Shown: positions 1 to 7,163 of the stretch, piece by piece | Numbering within the stretch: the stretch's first letter is position 1 | Layout: every line of letters starts with the position of its first letter | Source of the DNA: Draconibacterium orientale | Lineage (GTDB): Bacteria; Bacteroidota; Bacteroidia; Bacteroidales; UBA12170 | Assembly: GCA_020718315.1 (NCBI GenBank) | Contig: DYSK01000044.1 | Span: 1 to 14,704, forward strand | Length of the DNA: 14,704 nucleotides | Reading direction: 5' to 3' | Notes under the pieces: model-generated | Seen by the model: the letters and a program-made list of their open reading frames with translations, nothing else | The model's database searches: none | What the model was told of the DNA's origin: nothing | Translations under genes and position numbers: made by a program

Positions 1-165
1 GAACATATTGTTTTAATGCTCTTTGCTTTGTTTATCGCCAATCTGGGACTTATTTTTTCCAATAAAAGTACCATTGAACACGAAAAACACCGAAAAATAT
101 TTGTCTATTATTCGGTGTCTATTTTGTTGATAGCCATGTCTTTGGGTTCAATTTATCTATTTTAA
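1..165 (+). CDS. Membrane protein, C-terminal fragment (start lies outside the window)
   Basis: The plus strand is open from the first base and ends at a TAA at 163-165, giving about 54 residues with no start codon needed inside the window. The fragment has two hydrophobic segments (beginning HIVLMLFALFIANLGLIFS and YYSVSILLIAMSLGSIYLF) separated by a charged stretch, EHEKHRK. It is therefore the end of an integral inner-membrane protein. The family cannot be recognised from this piece. It is the only plus-strand gene accepted here and converges on the minus-strand barrel gene, with only 17 bases between the two stop codons. Confidence 0.6.
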   Translation, partial: EHIVLMLFALFIANLGLIFSNKSTIEHEKHRKIFVYYSVSILLIAMSLGSIYLF

Positions 166-184
166 GCCTTTGGCTCTTTTTCTT
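164..184 (+). terminator. Possible short terminator between convergent genes
   Basis: A short hairpin (AGCC, loop TTT, GGCT at 165-175) is followed on the plus strand by a T-rich run (CTTTTTCTT). It directly follows the stop of the plus-strand fragment. The stem is only 4 bp, so this is a weak call. It reaches the stop codon of the convergent minus-strand gene. Confidence 0.35.
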
Positions 185-1433
185 ATTGAAGTAAGTTTGG
201 CTTGAAAGTCAAAAGGACGTAAGCCCATTGCGGAAAGAGTTCATTTATCGATGATCCCAACACGCTGTCTTTGTAATCTTCATTTGTTAGCAAAAAGGAA
301 TATCCTATATCTAAGCTTAGGCTTTTGTTGAATTTGTGACTGAGTAAAAAATCGAATTCTTTGCCAATTTGGCGGCTTTTGTTTTCGGCCGGTTGCTCAG
401 CAAAAGCCAATGCATGAAAATAGGCAGCCAATGAAGTGTTTTTTCCGTATTTCACATGGAAGTTCAAATCGGAAATGCCATACTGCTTTTGAAACTGAGT
501 ACCGGTTGCTAAATCCATAAATCCTAAAAATCCGTGTGCAATCGATTCAACAACTGTAATAAAATATTTATCCATTGATGAAGTTTCGGAGTATTTTTTA
601 CCAGAATAATGATCATAGCCGGTGCCAACACTGAAGAATTGGTATACATACTTCAGATTGGCGGTATAAAGATGTGCTTGATGGTCATTTCCTAATCCGT
701 TTTTGCCAAATTGAAAATAGGCAGAGCCATCGAAAAGAATTCCGGATGTATTAAATAGAGACTTTACTCCAACAGTATTTAAACCATAGGTAGTAAGTGT
801 TCCTAATTTTTGATAACCAGCCAGTACATTGAGAAAATTTAACTCTAGTTTCGGGCTGAATTTTTTCGAAACCCATAGCCAACTCATCGATTTGTAGTTT
901 TTTAATACATAAGGTGTTGCTTCTAAAATAGCAGCAGAGTTGTTGCTCTGTGCGAGACCATAATCAATTTTTGTCTGATTGTGACGGTAACCTAGTATGA
1001 GAGCATCGTGTGCAGCACCTTGCATACCCCAATTGGAAGTCGAAAATATTCTATTATCGCTGTATTCTATCGATTGTCTTCCAATTGTTAATCCAAATTC
1101 CGGATTGATATGATATTTAACCCAAGCTTCGTACAAAAGTAATGGCTTTACTGAGTTAACGGCGTAGGTTTCTCCCCAAGCACGAGTGTCTTGTGCAGAG
1201 AATCGCAAATCGAAAGCCTTGCTTTTGTAATCTAAAATTAACCGACTTCTTTGAGAAATCACAAAAGTAGGTTTTGCTGTTTCGGGGAGAATGTTTTTAT
1301 AGCCTTGGCGGATTTCGCTGAGTGTTTTAAAATCTCCTAAAAGACTGATTTCTGCTCCGTTGGATAGTTTTATTTGAGCATGTAGGCTAAGGGTTATACT
1401 AAAGAGAGTGAGTGATAGCAGCTTCTTTCTCAT
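183..1433 (-). CDS. Outer-membrane beta-barrel protein, alginate-export-like porin
   Basis: The 416-residue protein starts with a Sec signal peptide (MRKKLLSLTL..., cleavage probably after HAQ near residue 20). The rest is a pattern of alternating aromatic and polar residues typical of an outer-membrane barrel. The segment around residues 117-135, IGRQSIEYSDNRIFSTSNW, followed by a conserved HDA, matches the G-R-Q ... D-x-R-I ... W pattern of the alginate-export (Alginate_exp) barrel family. Members are passive or facilitated outer-membrane channels; the substrate cannot be told from sequence and need not be alginate. The chain ends in a strand (AYVLLTFKP). It appears to be transcribed alone from the predicted promoter at 1468-1498. 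A general porin or a DUF1302-like barrel are the alternatives. Confidence 0.75.
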   Translation of the reverse strand: MRKKLLSLTLFSITLSLHAQIKLSNGAEISLLGDFKTLSEIRQGYKNILPETAKPTFVISQRSRLILDYKSKAFDLRFSAQDTRAWGETYAVNSVKPLLLYEAWVKYHINPEFGLTIGRQSIEYSDNRIFSTSNWGMQGAAHDALILGYRHNQTKIDYGLAQSNNSAAILEATPYVLKNYKSMSWLWVSKKFSPKLELNFLNVLAGYQKLGTLTTYGLNTVGVKSLFNTSGILFDGSAYFQFGKNGLGNDHQAHLYTANLKYVYQFFSVGTGYDHYSGKKYSETSSMDKYFITVVESIAHGFLGFMDLATGTQFQKQYGISDLNFHVKYGKNTSLAAYFHALAFAEQPAENKSRQIGKEFDFLLSHKFNKSLSLDIGYSFLLTNEDYKDSVLGSSINELFPQWAYVLLTFKPNLLQ

Positions 1434-1467
1434 TATTTTTATAATTATGGTTCTTTGTATCTGATCT

Positions 1468-1498
1468 CAAAAATAGGTTTTTTGCTGGAGCGAAAAAA
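1468..1498 (-). promoter_or_regulatory. Predicted Bacteroidota-type promoter of the alginate-export-like porin
   Basis: Read on the minus strand, a perfect TAnnTTTG element (TATTTTTG, 1475 down to 1468) lies 19 bases behind a TTTT at 1498-1495, which stands in for the TTTG -33 element. This matches the Bacteroidota housekeeping promoter layout. It lies about 35 bases upstream of the ATG at 1433, so the leader is short. The -7 box is convincing and the -33 box is degenerate. Confidence 0.5.
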
Positions 1499-1500
1499 CA

Positions 1501-1520
1501 TATTAAATGTTATTAAATGC
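1501..1520. repeat. Tandem 10-bp direct repeat upstream of the porin promoter
   Basis: Two adjacent 10-mers, TATTAAATGT and TATTAAATGC, differ only at the last base. They abut the upstream side of the predicted -33 element (1495-1498) of the porin gene. One helical turn of spacing in this place is what an activator binding site would look like, but chance in AT-rich DNA is possible. Confidence 0.4.
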
Positions 1521-1568
1521 TGGCATCAAAAATAAACAAATTGACAAATGGAATCAGTTTATTTTTTT

Positions 1569-1946
1569 TTATTCTTTCGATTTAAAAATAGAATATGCCA
1601 TTAAGAACCAGCCAATAATAAAAAGCACTCCTCCAAAAGGAGTGAAATAACCCATATTTACTTTAGCAAAAACAATTAAATACAAACTTCCGGAAAAGAA
1701 TACAATTCCACCTAAAAAACTAATCCCAGCCCAATTTAGTATCTTAGTTTGCGTTGGCCATAGTTTGTGCGAAATAGCTACAAACAGCAAGGCCAATGCA
1801 TGATGCATTTGGTATCGAACCGCTTTTTCAAAGGTGATCGCCGTATTGGCATCAAAGAATTTAGCTCCTCCATGAGCTCCCCAAGCACCAAGAGCAACGG
1901 CTAATCCTGCTAAAATGGCACCGCTTAAATAAAATGTTTTTGACAT
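1569..1946 (-). CDS. DUF423 family small integral membrane protein
   Basis: The 125-residue protein has four predicted membrane helices (roughly residues 5-27, 47-62, 70-90 and 97-118). It carries the DUF423 (E. coli YgdD-type) signature near the N-terminus: SGAILAGLAVALGAWGAHG, then FEKAVRYQMHHALALL. Length and topology are normal for the family. Its function is unknown in all lineages I know of. It follows the barrel gene at 1974-2774 by only 27 bases on the same strand, so the two are probably co-transcribed. The start is an ATG at 1946. Confidence 0.88.
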   Translation of the reverse strand: MSKTFYLSGAILAGLAVALGAWGAHGGAKFFDANTAITFEKAVRYQMHHALALLFVAISHKLWPTQTKILNWAGISFLGGIVFFSGSLYLIVFAKVNMGYFTPFGGVLFIIGWFLMAYSIFKSKE

Positions 1947-1973
1947 AATCTAATGTATTACAAAATTTAAAAA

Positions 1974-2774
1974 TCAATCGAGTAAAATGGTTAAAGCCAA
2001 TCCAAACCCAGTGGTTTGGTATTCGTTTTTACCTAATAAATCAAAAGGAGCATTAATGACCAAGATAAAATGTTTTGCTCGTTCTATGGCAATGCCTGTA
2101 TTCAATGTTAAGAGGTATGAATCGTCCGTTGGATTGTTGTAAAATTTGTAGTTGTAACTGAGCGCAGTTAAGAGATTTACATTTTCAAAAATGTAATAAC
2201 CTACGGCCGAATTAAAAAATACGCCCTGGGTATGCCCAGCAATAGTTTCTTCTTTATGTTTCTGAAATTGAGCATCAAAATCAATACACATTTTCTCACT
2301 TATCTTATAGGTAAATATCAATCCTCCTACAAACGAAGGTGTCATTTCGTGAGCTGAATTGCGACGGGCATATATTTGATTCCCGATAAGTGTATTGTAA
2401 CCTGCTAAAACACCCATGTTCAGATTTCCCTCAATTGGTAATTTATATTTGGCTCCGAATCGAACTTCACTTACATCAACAGGAAGGGTAACCCCAATTT
2501 CAAAGTTTTTAAATAAGCCATAACTAAACCGAAAGCCCGAAGTAGAAAATTTTAAAGTCGAATCGGAAGTTGAAAATAAATTCTGTCTGGTTGAATTGCT
2601 ATCGAAATAGTGATTGGTTAATGCATAAGCGAAAAATGGTTCAAATTCGATAGTGTTTTCAGGGACAGGTGTTGTGCACACGGCCCCAATTTTTGAAGCG
2701 GAAAGCCCTCCAACTTGCGAGTAGCTATTTAAGCTAAATAGAGTAACGATAATAAGTAATGTAAGTTTTTTCAT
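1974..2774 (-). CDS. Outer-membrane beta-barrel protein of unknown role
   Basis: The 266-residue protein has a signal peptide (MKKLTLLIIVTLFSLNSYSQ), then a region rich in amphipathic strands: SGFRFSYGLFKNFEIGVTLP, VRFGAKYKLPIEGNLNMGV, FIYKIS-type turns and SAVGYYIFENVNLLTALSY. This is the layout of the transporter-like barrels often annotated as MetA-pathway of phenol degradation proteins. I cannot assign a substrate. It lies 70 bases after the four-helix paralog pair and just before the DUF423 gene. No clear promoter was found in the 2775-2844 gap, so it could be read through from the heme O synthase unit or have its own weak promoter. Confidence 0.6.
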   Translation of the reverse strand: MKKLTLLIIVTLFSLNSYSQVGGLSASKIGAVCTTPVPENTIEFEPFFAYALTNHYFDSNSTRQNLFSTSDSTLKFSTSGFRFSYGLFKNFEIGVTLPVDVSEVRFGAKYKLPIEGNLNMGVLAGYNTLIGNQIYARRNSAHEMTPSFVGGLIFTYKISEKMCIDFDAQFQKHKEETIAGHTQGVFFNSAVGYYIFENVNLLTALSYNYKFYNNPTDDSYLLTLNTGIAIERAKHFILVINAPFDLLGKNEYQTTGFGLALTILLD

Positions 2775-2844
2775 TTTTGATGGATTTTATATATAAAAAA
2801 ATAACATATGTTAGATGCATTTATTTGTATAAGGTTTAAACGCA

Positions 2845-3273
2845 TTACAAATAATTTTTTATTTTATAAAAAGTTCTCAAATATAGGCTCCATACATAAA
2901 ACATAGCAATACCTATTCCTATGTAAATAGGGAATAGTGTAGATTTTGGTATGAAAGTCATGTGTCGCAAAAAGGTACCCAAGACAATCATTACCAGTAT
3001 CAATAATTTGTCTTTTAGCAGATGAAATTCCCAGATGCTAATACTTTTTTGGCCAAAGTCTTTTATCCGCTCTATATTTTTCATGGTTAATTTACGAAAA
3101 ACCAAATTAATCTTAATCATTGCCAATGGAAAAGCTACCAGTAATCCGATTCCAAGCTGCAAAGGCGTAATAAGTTCGAGCCAGCTATATGCTCTTCTAA
3201 ACAGAATAAAACTGGCTGTTAACCAAATTATTCCGGTAAGAAGTAAAAGTGTTTTTTGTTTAACTTGCAACAT
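2845..3273 (-). CDS. Four-helix membrane protein, paralog A of a tandem pair
   Basis: The 142-residue integral membrane protein has four predicted helices. Its start ATG (3273-3271) overlaps the 3' end of the upstream paralog, whose TAA is at 3262-3260, in a different frame. A purine-rich AAAGAAAGGCAGG precedes the ATG, so translation is probably coupled. Shared with the neighbour are KNIERI after helix 2, an IW.F motif, LG.F.R..FIPK after helix 3 and P.YIGIG.A in helix 4. By eye identity is roughly one third. I do not recognise the family. Its position directly behind heme O synthase suggests, only by context, a role in heme or oxidase assembly. Confidence 0.7.
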   Translation of the reverse strand: MLQVKQKTLLLLTGIIWLTASFILFRRAYSWLELITPLQLGIGLLVAFPLAMIKINLVFRKLTMKNIERIKDFGQKSISIWEFHLLKDKLLILVMIVLGTFLRHMTFIPKSTLFPIYIGIGIAMFYVWSLYLRTFYKIKNYL

Positions 3274-3697
3274 CCTGCCTTTCTTTTTTTAAAAAAAGAA
3301 AAATATAATAGCGAAAACTGGCCAAGAAAAGTGCTAGCCCAATGCCAATATACATAGGAATTAATACTAGTTTTGGAATGAAGGCGGCGTTTCGCATAAA
3401 AATTCCAAGGCTCATCATAAAAGCGATCAATACATAACTCGACCATTTTTGAAATGCCCAGATACATACTCTGTTTTGGTACATGTTGATTCGCTCTATA
3501 TTCTTGTTTGCCAACCCGGAGAATCCGAAATAAGCAATTACACTACCAAGGATTAGTCCGCCAATAATAGCCAGCAGCAACTCTGGTTGCGAAAGTTTCT
3601 CTATCCAACGAAAGGCTAGCCGGATCAAGAATAAACCAACACCAGACCACAACAATCCTGAGATAAAAATCAGAACATTTTTAGAAACTTTAGGCAT
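3260..3697 (-). CDS. Four-helix membrane protein, paralog B of a tandem pair
   Basis: The 145-residue protein begins at the ATG at 3697 (MPKVSKNVLIF), one base after the heme O synthase TGA. An in-frame TTG at 3718 would overlap the upstream gene and has no better leader, so I prefer the ATG. Four helices are predicted: GLLWSGVGLFLIRLAFRW, a second around LLLAIIGGLILGSVIAYFGF, a third ending in LGIFMRNAAFIPK, and a fourth MYIGIGLALFLASF. The cytoplasmic-looking KNIERI lies between helices 2 and 3. It is the tandem partner of the downstream gene and so probably a duplication product. The function is unknown; the gene order heme O synthase, B, A looks like a single operon. Confidence 0.7.
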   Translation of the reverse strand: MPKVSKNVLIFISGLLWSGVGLFLIRLAFRWIEKLSQPELLLAIIGGLILGSVIAYFGFSGLANKNIERINMYQNRVCIWAFQKWSSYVLIAFMMSLGIFMRNAAFIPKLVLIPMYIGIGLALFLASFRYYIFLFLKKERQDVAS

Positions 3698-3698
3698 G

Positions 3699-4571
3699 TC
3701 AATAAAAAATAGAACCAAGAATGATGATAAACATGGCTGATGCCATGTAAAGAGAGGCTACCTTGAAGACTTGAAAATTTGATTTTTCGCTTGGGTAGAG
3801 AATACTGTACAAAGCGAATCCAAATGCTATGGCAGCAAAAATAAGAAGGATTCGTACAAAACCCCACGAAAGTCCTAAAATGAATGCTCCTAAAGCAAAA
3901 GCAAAGGCCGAAGCAATTGTTGACAGCGCAATAATCAATCTCGCATTTTTAAATCCGTATTTGGATGCAAAAGTTGGAATTTTAGCGTTGTTGTAATCCT
4001 CAAAATGTCGCATATTAAAAGTCATAATATGGGTTGGGATCCAGAATAAAATGGAAAAAGCCAAAAGTATTCCTGTCAAATCTATTTCTCCAACACCCAA
4101 AACCCGGCCTGCTAATATAGGCATTCCTCCCGAAATTCCGCCCCATACAATTGACCAGGCTGAGGATCTTTTAAGCCAGATGGTGTAGATTACAAAGTCG
4201 ATAAATAAGCCCATGAAAATAACAAAGGCATATAAAGGAGATAAGTAATAAGCTAAACCAAGTCCAAGCACATTTAAAACTGTTCCGAAAACAACAGCTT
4301 CTTTAACACTGATTTTATTTGCAGGCAAGGGACGCTGATTTGTTCTGTCCATCATGGCATCAATATCTCTGTCCCAAATCATATTGTAAACGGTTGTTCC
4401 GCTAATGGAAAAAAATAAACTAAGAATCATCCCTAATGTTAATTCTATGCTAGTATACGGACAACGTGAGCTGAAAAACCCTGTAATACCAGTTAACAGC
4501 AACAAAAAGGTTTGTAAACTTTTAATCAGTTGCCAATATATTTTCAGTTTGAACTTAAGTTGGTTTAACAT
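3699..4571 (-). CDS. cyoE: Heme O synthase (protoheme IX farnesyltransferase), UbiA superfamily
   Basis: The enzyme farnesylates protoheme IX to heme O in the cytoplasmic membrane, for heme-copper oxidases or as precursor of heme A. The Asp-rich first motif NMIWDRDIDAMMDRT (about residues 63-77 from my start, with N63, D67 and D71), followed by RPLP, is diagnostic for the CyoE/CtaB branch. So are YTIWLKRSS..SIVWGG and FWIPTHIMTF...FEDYNNAKIPTF. It has about eight or nine helices and 290 residues, the usual length. I chose the ATG at 4571. A TTG at 4589 is also in frame but lies within the arm of a long hairpin. It is followed with a one-base gap by the four-helix paralogs. No recognisable canonical oxidase subunit II or III lies in the window. 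Confidence 0.85.
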   Translation of the reverse strand: MLNQLKFKLKIYWQLIKSLQTFLLLLTGITGFFSSRCPYTSIELTLGMILSLFFSISGTTVYNMIWDRDIDAMMDRTNQRPLPANKISVKEAVVFGTVLNVLGLGLAYYLSPLYAFVIFMGLFIDFVIYTIWLKRSSAWSIVWGGISGGMPILAGRVLGVGEIDLTGILLAFSILFWIPTHIMTFNMRHFEDYNNAKIPTFASKYGFKNARLIIALSTIASAFAFALGAFILGLSWGFVRILLIFAAIAFGFALYSILYPSEKSNFQVFKVASLYMASAMFIIILGSIFY

Positions 4572-4584
4572 TGGTTTGTTTTTG

Positions 4585-4632
4585 TACAATCAATTATAAG
4601 CACCGGATGAGGATGCTTATAATTGAATTGTA
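4585..4632 (-). promoter_or_regulatory. Long hairpin between the SUMF1 lipoprotein and heme O synthase
   Basis: A perfect 13-bp inverted repeat (4590-4602 with 4614-4626, arm TCAATTATAAGCA) has an 11-base loop. Allowing a single bulge it extends by another 5 bp (TACAA with TTGTA) to about 18 bp. On the minus strand it follows the lipoprotein stop at 4657 and ends about 14 bases before the heme O synthase ATG. No clear T-tract follows on that strand, so it may be a weak terminator, a processing stem or a leader structure. Confidence 0.5.
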
Positions 4633-4656
4633 AGTGTTAGATTTTTGAAGTTTTTA

Positions 4657-5595
4657 TCATTCTAGAATTATTGTTTCCATTGGAATTGGTTTAATAATTT
4701 CACGGGCACATCTAAATCCGATATTGAAATCGAAATAATCTGGGCCGGCGCTATTTCTTCCCCATACAAACAAGTCGTACTCATAGTTTGTAAAACTTCC
4801 TCCACGCATATATCTGTAGTGGACATTAGGATAATCGTCTCCAACCCACTGCCAAACATTTCCGCCCATATCGTAAGCGCCATAAGGACTTCTGTTGTCT
4901 TCGGTCTGATAATCGCCGTATTTATTGCCATTGAAGTAACCTACTGGTGATGTTCGCGCGATATTTCCTCCCAGTAATTTTTGTAAAGCATTTTTACTGC
5001 TACCATAATTTGTGATATTTGGACTAATATGATCGCCCCAAGGATAGGCTCTGGTATCTGTGCCTCGTGCTGCTTTTGCCCATTCTTTTTCTAAAGGCAG
5101 GCGATAGCCGTAAAAATCGGCATAAGCTTTGGCTCCAAACCACGTTACCATCACAACCGGATGGTTTTCGAATCCTTTGTCCGACACAAACTGATTTTCT
5201 ATCAATTTAATTTGGCTTCCTGCTTTGGAATAAGGGAAATGTAAATAATTTCCGGCTGGAATTTTCCATTCATGTAAATAGCCATCAAAATGGTCACCGG
5301 GATGTGTTCCCATTACTTTTTCGTCTTCTATAAAAATGCTTCTTTTCGCTAAAGCTGCATTCAGATAGCTGGCAAACTGCTTGTTTGTTACATGAGTCTG
5401 CATGATTTCAAAATCGTAGTTTATTTCTACAACTTGATTATGCATTCCATAATTGAATGAGCCGGCAGGAATTGTAACCCAGCCGTTGGCGTCTATACCG
5501 GTATCTACAAAATCAATTTCGGTATTGACAATCGGATCTGTAGAACAGCCTCCTAAAACAAAAATTATCAGTGCAATAAATAGTATTTTTTTCAT
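4657..5595 (-). CDS. SUMF1/FGE-fold lipoprotein lacking the catalytic cysteines
   Basis: The 312-residue protein has a lipoprotein signal (VLGGC, lipidation Cys17; next residues S-T, so no Asp +2 retention signal). From about residue 37 to 300 it shows the formylglycine-generating-enzyme/SUMF1 C-type-lectin-like fold: GWVTIPAGSF, HPVVMVTWFGAKAYADF, RLPLEKEWAKAARG, YPWGD, GGNVWQWVGDD, RGGSF and NIGFRCARE. In true FGE the segment after RGGSF reads L-C-x-x-S-Y-C and the two Cys bind copper. Here the equivalent positions are N270 and L275. The EgtB iron motif (HX3HXE) is also absent. A structural or binding role in the envelope is therefore more likely than catalysis. The ATG overlaps the stop of the 508-aa gene (ATGA) and has a strong ribosome binding site, so the two products are probably made in step. 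Confidence 0.8.
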   Translation of the reverse strand: MKKILFIALIIFVLGGCSTDPIVNTEIDFVDTGIDANGWVTIPAGSFNYGMHNQVVEINYDFEIMQTHVTNKQFASYLNAALAKRSIFIEDEKVMGTHPGDHFDGYLHEWKIPAGNYLHFPYSKAGSQIKLIENQFVSDKGFENHPVVMVTWFGAKAYADFYGYRLPLEKEWAKAARGTDTRAYPWGDHISPNITNYGSSKNALQKLLGGNIARTSPVGYFNGNKYGDYQTEDNRSPYGAYDMGGNVWQWVGDDYPNVHYRYMRGGSFTNYEYDLFVWGRNSAGPDYFDFNIGFRCAREIIKPIPMETIILE

Positions 5596-7118
5596 TGTAC
5601 ACCTCCTTCGCTATTGAATTCGTTTTCTTTCTGAATATTCAGTACAGGATTTGATGTTCGTTCTAGTTCAAGCTCGCTATTTTTGGCTTCTTTTGTCCAA
5701 ACGCCTTCGCCTTTAAACAGATCAAAAAGTTTCCAGCCCAAGAATATAGCCATCATAACCAACAATGAGCCCAATCCAAAATCGGCCAAAAGCATGGTCG
5801 TATTCATTAAGCCTTGTTGAGCCACCGATTCAGGTACGAATAAAGTTTTCATTGAGAAAATGGTCATTGAAGCAAAAGCCACATCCGAACCAATAATCAA
5901 AATCCAACCAAACCATTTGCGGGTTTTGCCTTTCATCCCAACAATATCTGCATAATACATTAATATTATAGTAGCGATTAGTGCAGCCAATATGTGCCAA
6001 TGTCCTGTGAGTGTAATACGTTCCTCACGAGCCGGCCATACACGGAAAATTTCTTCCAGTTTTACCGCCATAAATATTCCAATACCACTAACCGTAAAAT
6101 TCATAAATACCATTTGCCAAGTAGGTCCAAATTTTAACGGATCGCTAAGTAAAGCTTTTATTTTTTGAAAGAGTGTTGGGTTTGTATAGCCAAGAGCCTT
6201 TGAATTATCGTGGATTAGTTTTTTCCAGCTATAGATAACCAACATGAGTGCCGATAACATAACACCAACAGAACCAATGTAGATAAAGGTATGCGCCAAG
6301 TGAGTCCATACAACAGACCAAACTCCACCTGAAATAATTAAAGTACCGATAATCATTAATGGCATGGCGATTTTGTGAAAAATGCCTTTAAACTCCAACC
6401 AGCGTCCCACAATTAAAGTGATAGATACAGCAATTAAGGTGAGCATAATGTGCAAATGACCAATAATGGCTTTTTGTAATCCGGTTTTGTCGGGATTGCG
6501 AATAAGATCTTCTGCTAAAAAAGTTTCGTGTCCATTGGCCCAGAATGATCCCGTAACAGCACCAAACCCTGCGGAGATAAGCATAGCAACTGTCATTACA
6601 AAGAATGCCATGCGTTCCATATCTACTCCGCTTTTGAAATGAGCAAACTCTTTGTTGGTAACGTAGTATTCTTTTTTCCAAGGATTCATGGCAAAAGCCA
6701 GCATCACACCAGCAAAGAATACCAGCGATTGGCCAACAAGAAATAAACCATGGAAAGTAAAATTATGTCCCCAATAGGCAAACCCAAGACCAAAAACCAT
6801 GGCTGTGATATAACCAACGGTTACAATCATATTGATGTTTTTTTGCTCATGTTTTCGCATGGGGATGATTGAGGTCATCATATATACTTCAATAGCAACA
6901 ACAGCCATGGCTATTGTATGATAGAGCATGATAATTCTACCTGCACGTTCGGATGGATTCATATCCATGCCCAGCCATTTAACAGTCAAATCTCGTATTC
7001 CCCATTCAACCATTGGTCCTGATAAGGTATTAAAAACAGCAGTAACAATCGAAATTAATGATATGGCTGTGAGTATCAGTCCTTTGGTCGAGGTGAAGAG
7101 ATAATTAAATCTATTCAT
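5592..7118 (-). CDS. Twelve-helix putative heme protein, divergent relative of heme-copper oxidase subunit I
   Basis: The 508-residue protein has twelve predicted helices with positive charges on every even loop (MRKHEQK, WKKEYY, RWLEFKG, SWKK, GKTRKW, FKGEG), so both ends are cytoplasmic, as in heme-copper oxidase subunit I. H67 in LYHTIAM at the start of TM2 matches the low-spin heme ligand of THGxxM, and GHWHI (H373, H375) at the start of TM10 matches the HxH heme ligands. TM6 begins GHLHIML (H221, H223), and VWTHLAH (H273, H276) follows TM7, where oxidases have VWAHH. H118 and H123 flank the TM3/TM4 turn. All these His lie on the periplasmic side. There is no adjacent His-His pair, so the binuclear site is not canonical. 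Gene context: 45 bases after the 210-aa gene, with the lipoprotein overlapping its end. A membrane-embedded b- or o-type heme redox enzyme or gas sensor is the best inference; an unrelated fold cannot be excluded. Confidence 0.6.
   Translation of the reverse strand: MNRFNYLFTSTKGLILTAISLISIVTAVFNTLSGPMVEWGIRDLTVKWLGMDMNPSERAGRIIMLYHTIAMAVVAIEVYMMTSIIPMRKHEQKNINMIVTVGYITAMVFGLGFAYWGHNFTFHGLFLVGQSLVFFAGVMLAFAMNPWKKEYYVTNKEFAHFKSGVDMERMAFFVMTVAMLISAGFGAVTGSFWANGHETFLAEDLIRNPDKTGLQKAIIGHLHIMLTLIAVSITLIVGRWLEFKGIFHKIAMPLMIIGTLIISGGVWSVVWTHLAHTFIYIGSVGVMLSALMLVIYSWKKLIHDNSKALGYTNPTLFQKIKALLSDPLKFGPTWQMVFMNFTVSGIGIFMAVKLEEIFRVWPAREERITLTGHWHILAALIATIILMYYADIVGMKGKTRKWFGWILIIGSDVAFASMTIFSMKTLFVPESVAQQGLMNTTMLLADFGLGSLLVMMAIFLGWKLFDLFKGEGVWTKEAKNSELELERTSNPVLNIQKENEFNSEGGVQ
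5601..5608 (-). promoter_or_regulatory. Strong Shine-Dalgarno site inside the end of the upstream gene
   Basis: On the minus strand AAGGAGGT sits 5 bases before the ATG at 5595, within the last codons of the 508-aa gene. It is the only near-perfect Shine-Dalgarno I noticed in the window; other leaders are A-rich, as is common in Bacteroidota. With the ATGA stop/start overlap it fixes the lipoprotein start and points to translational coupling. Confidence 0.75.
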
Positions 7119-7163
7119 GTTTTTTTTTTTAAGAGTATTTGTAATTAGTGTAAAAAATGTTTC

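Noticed and set aside
3035..3292. Plus-strand reading frame opposite the four-helix paralog A
   Set aside because: It lies wholly antisense to a well-supported membrane protein gene and its product shows no family pattern.
4657..5595. Calling the lipoprotein an active formylglycine-generating enzyme
   Set aside because: Both catalytic Cys positions are substituted and no sulfatase gene is in the window.
6388..6681. Reading frame in another register within the 508-aa gene
   Set aside because: It is out of frame with the long twelve-helix protein, whose helix and charge pattern is coherent, and the alternative product is low-complexity and Cys/Arg-rich without motifs.
5592..7118. Annotating the 508-aa protein as a NorB-type nitric oxide reductase or a cbb3 oxidase subunit
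   Set aside because: The adjacent His-His of the binuclear site and the conserved TM6 Glu/Tyr patterns are missing and no cytochrome c subunit is nearby, so only distant relationship is claimed.
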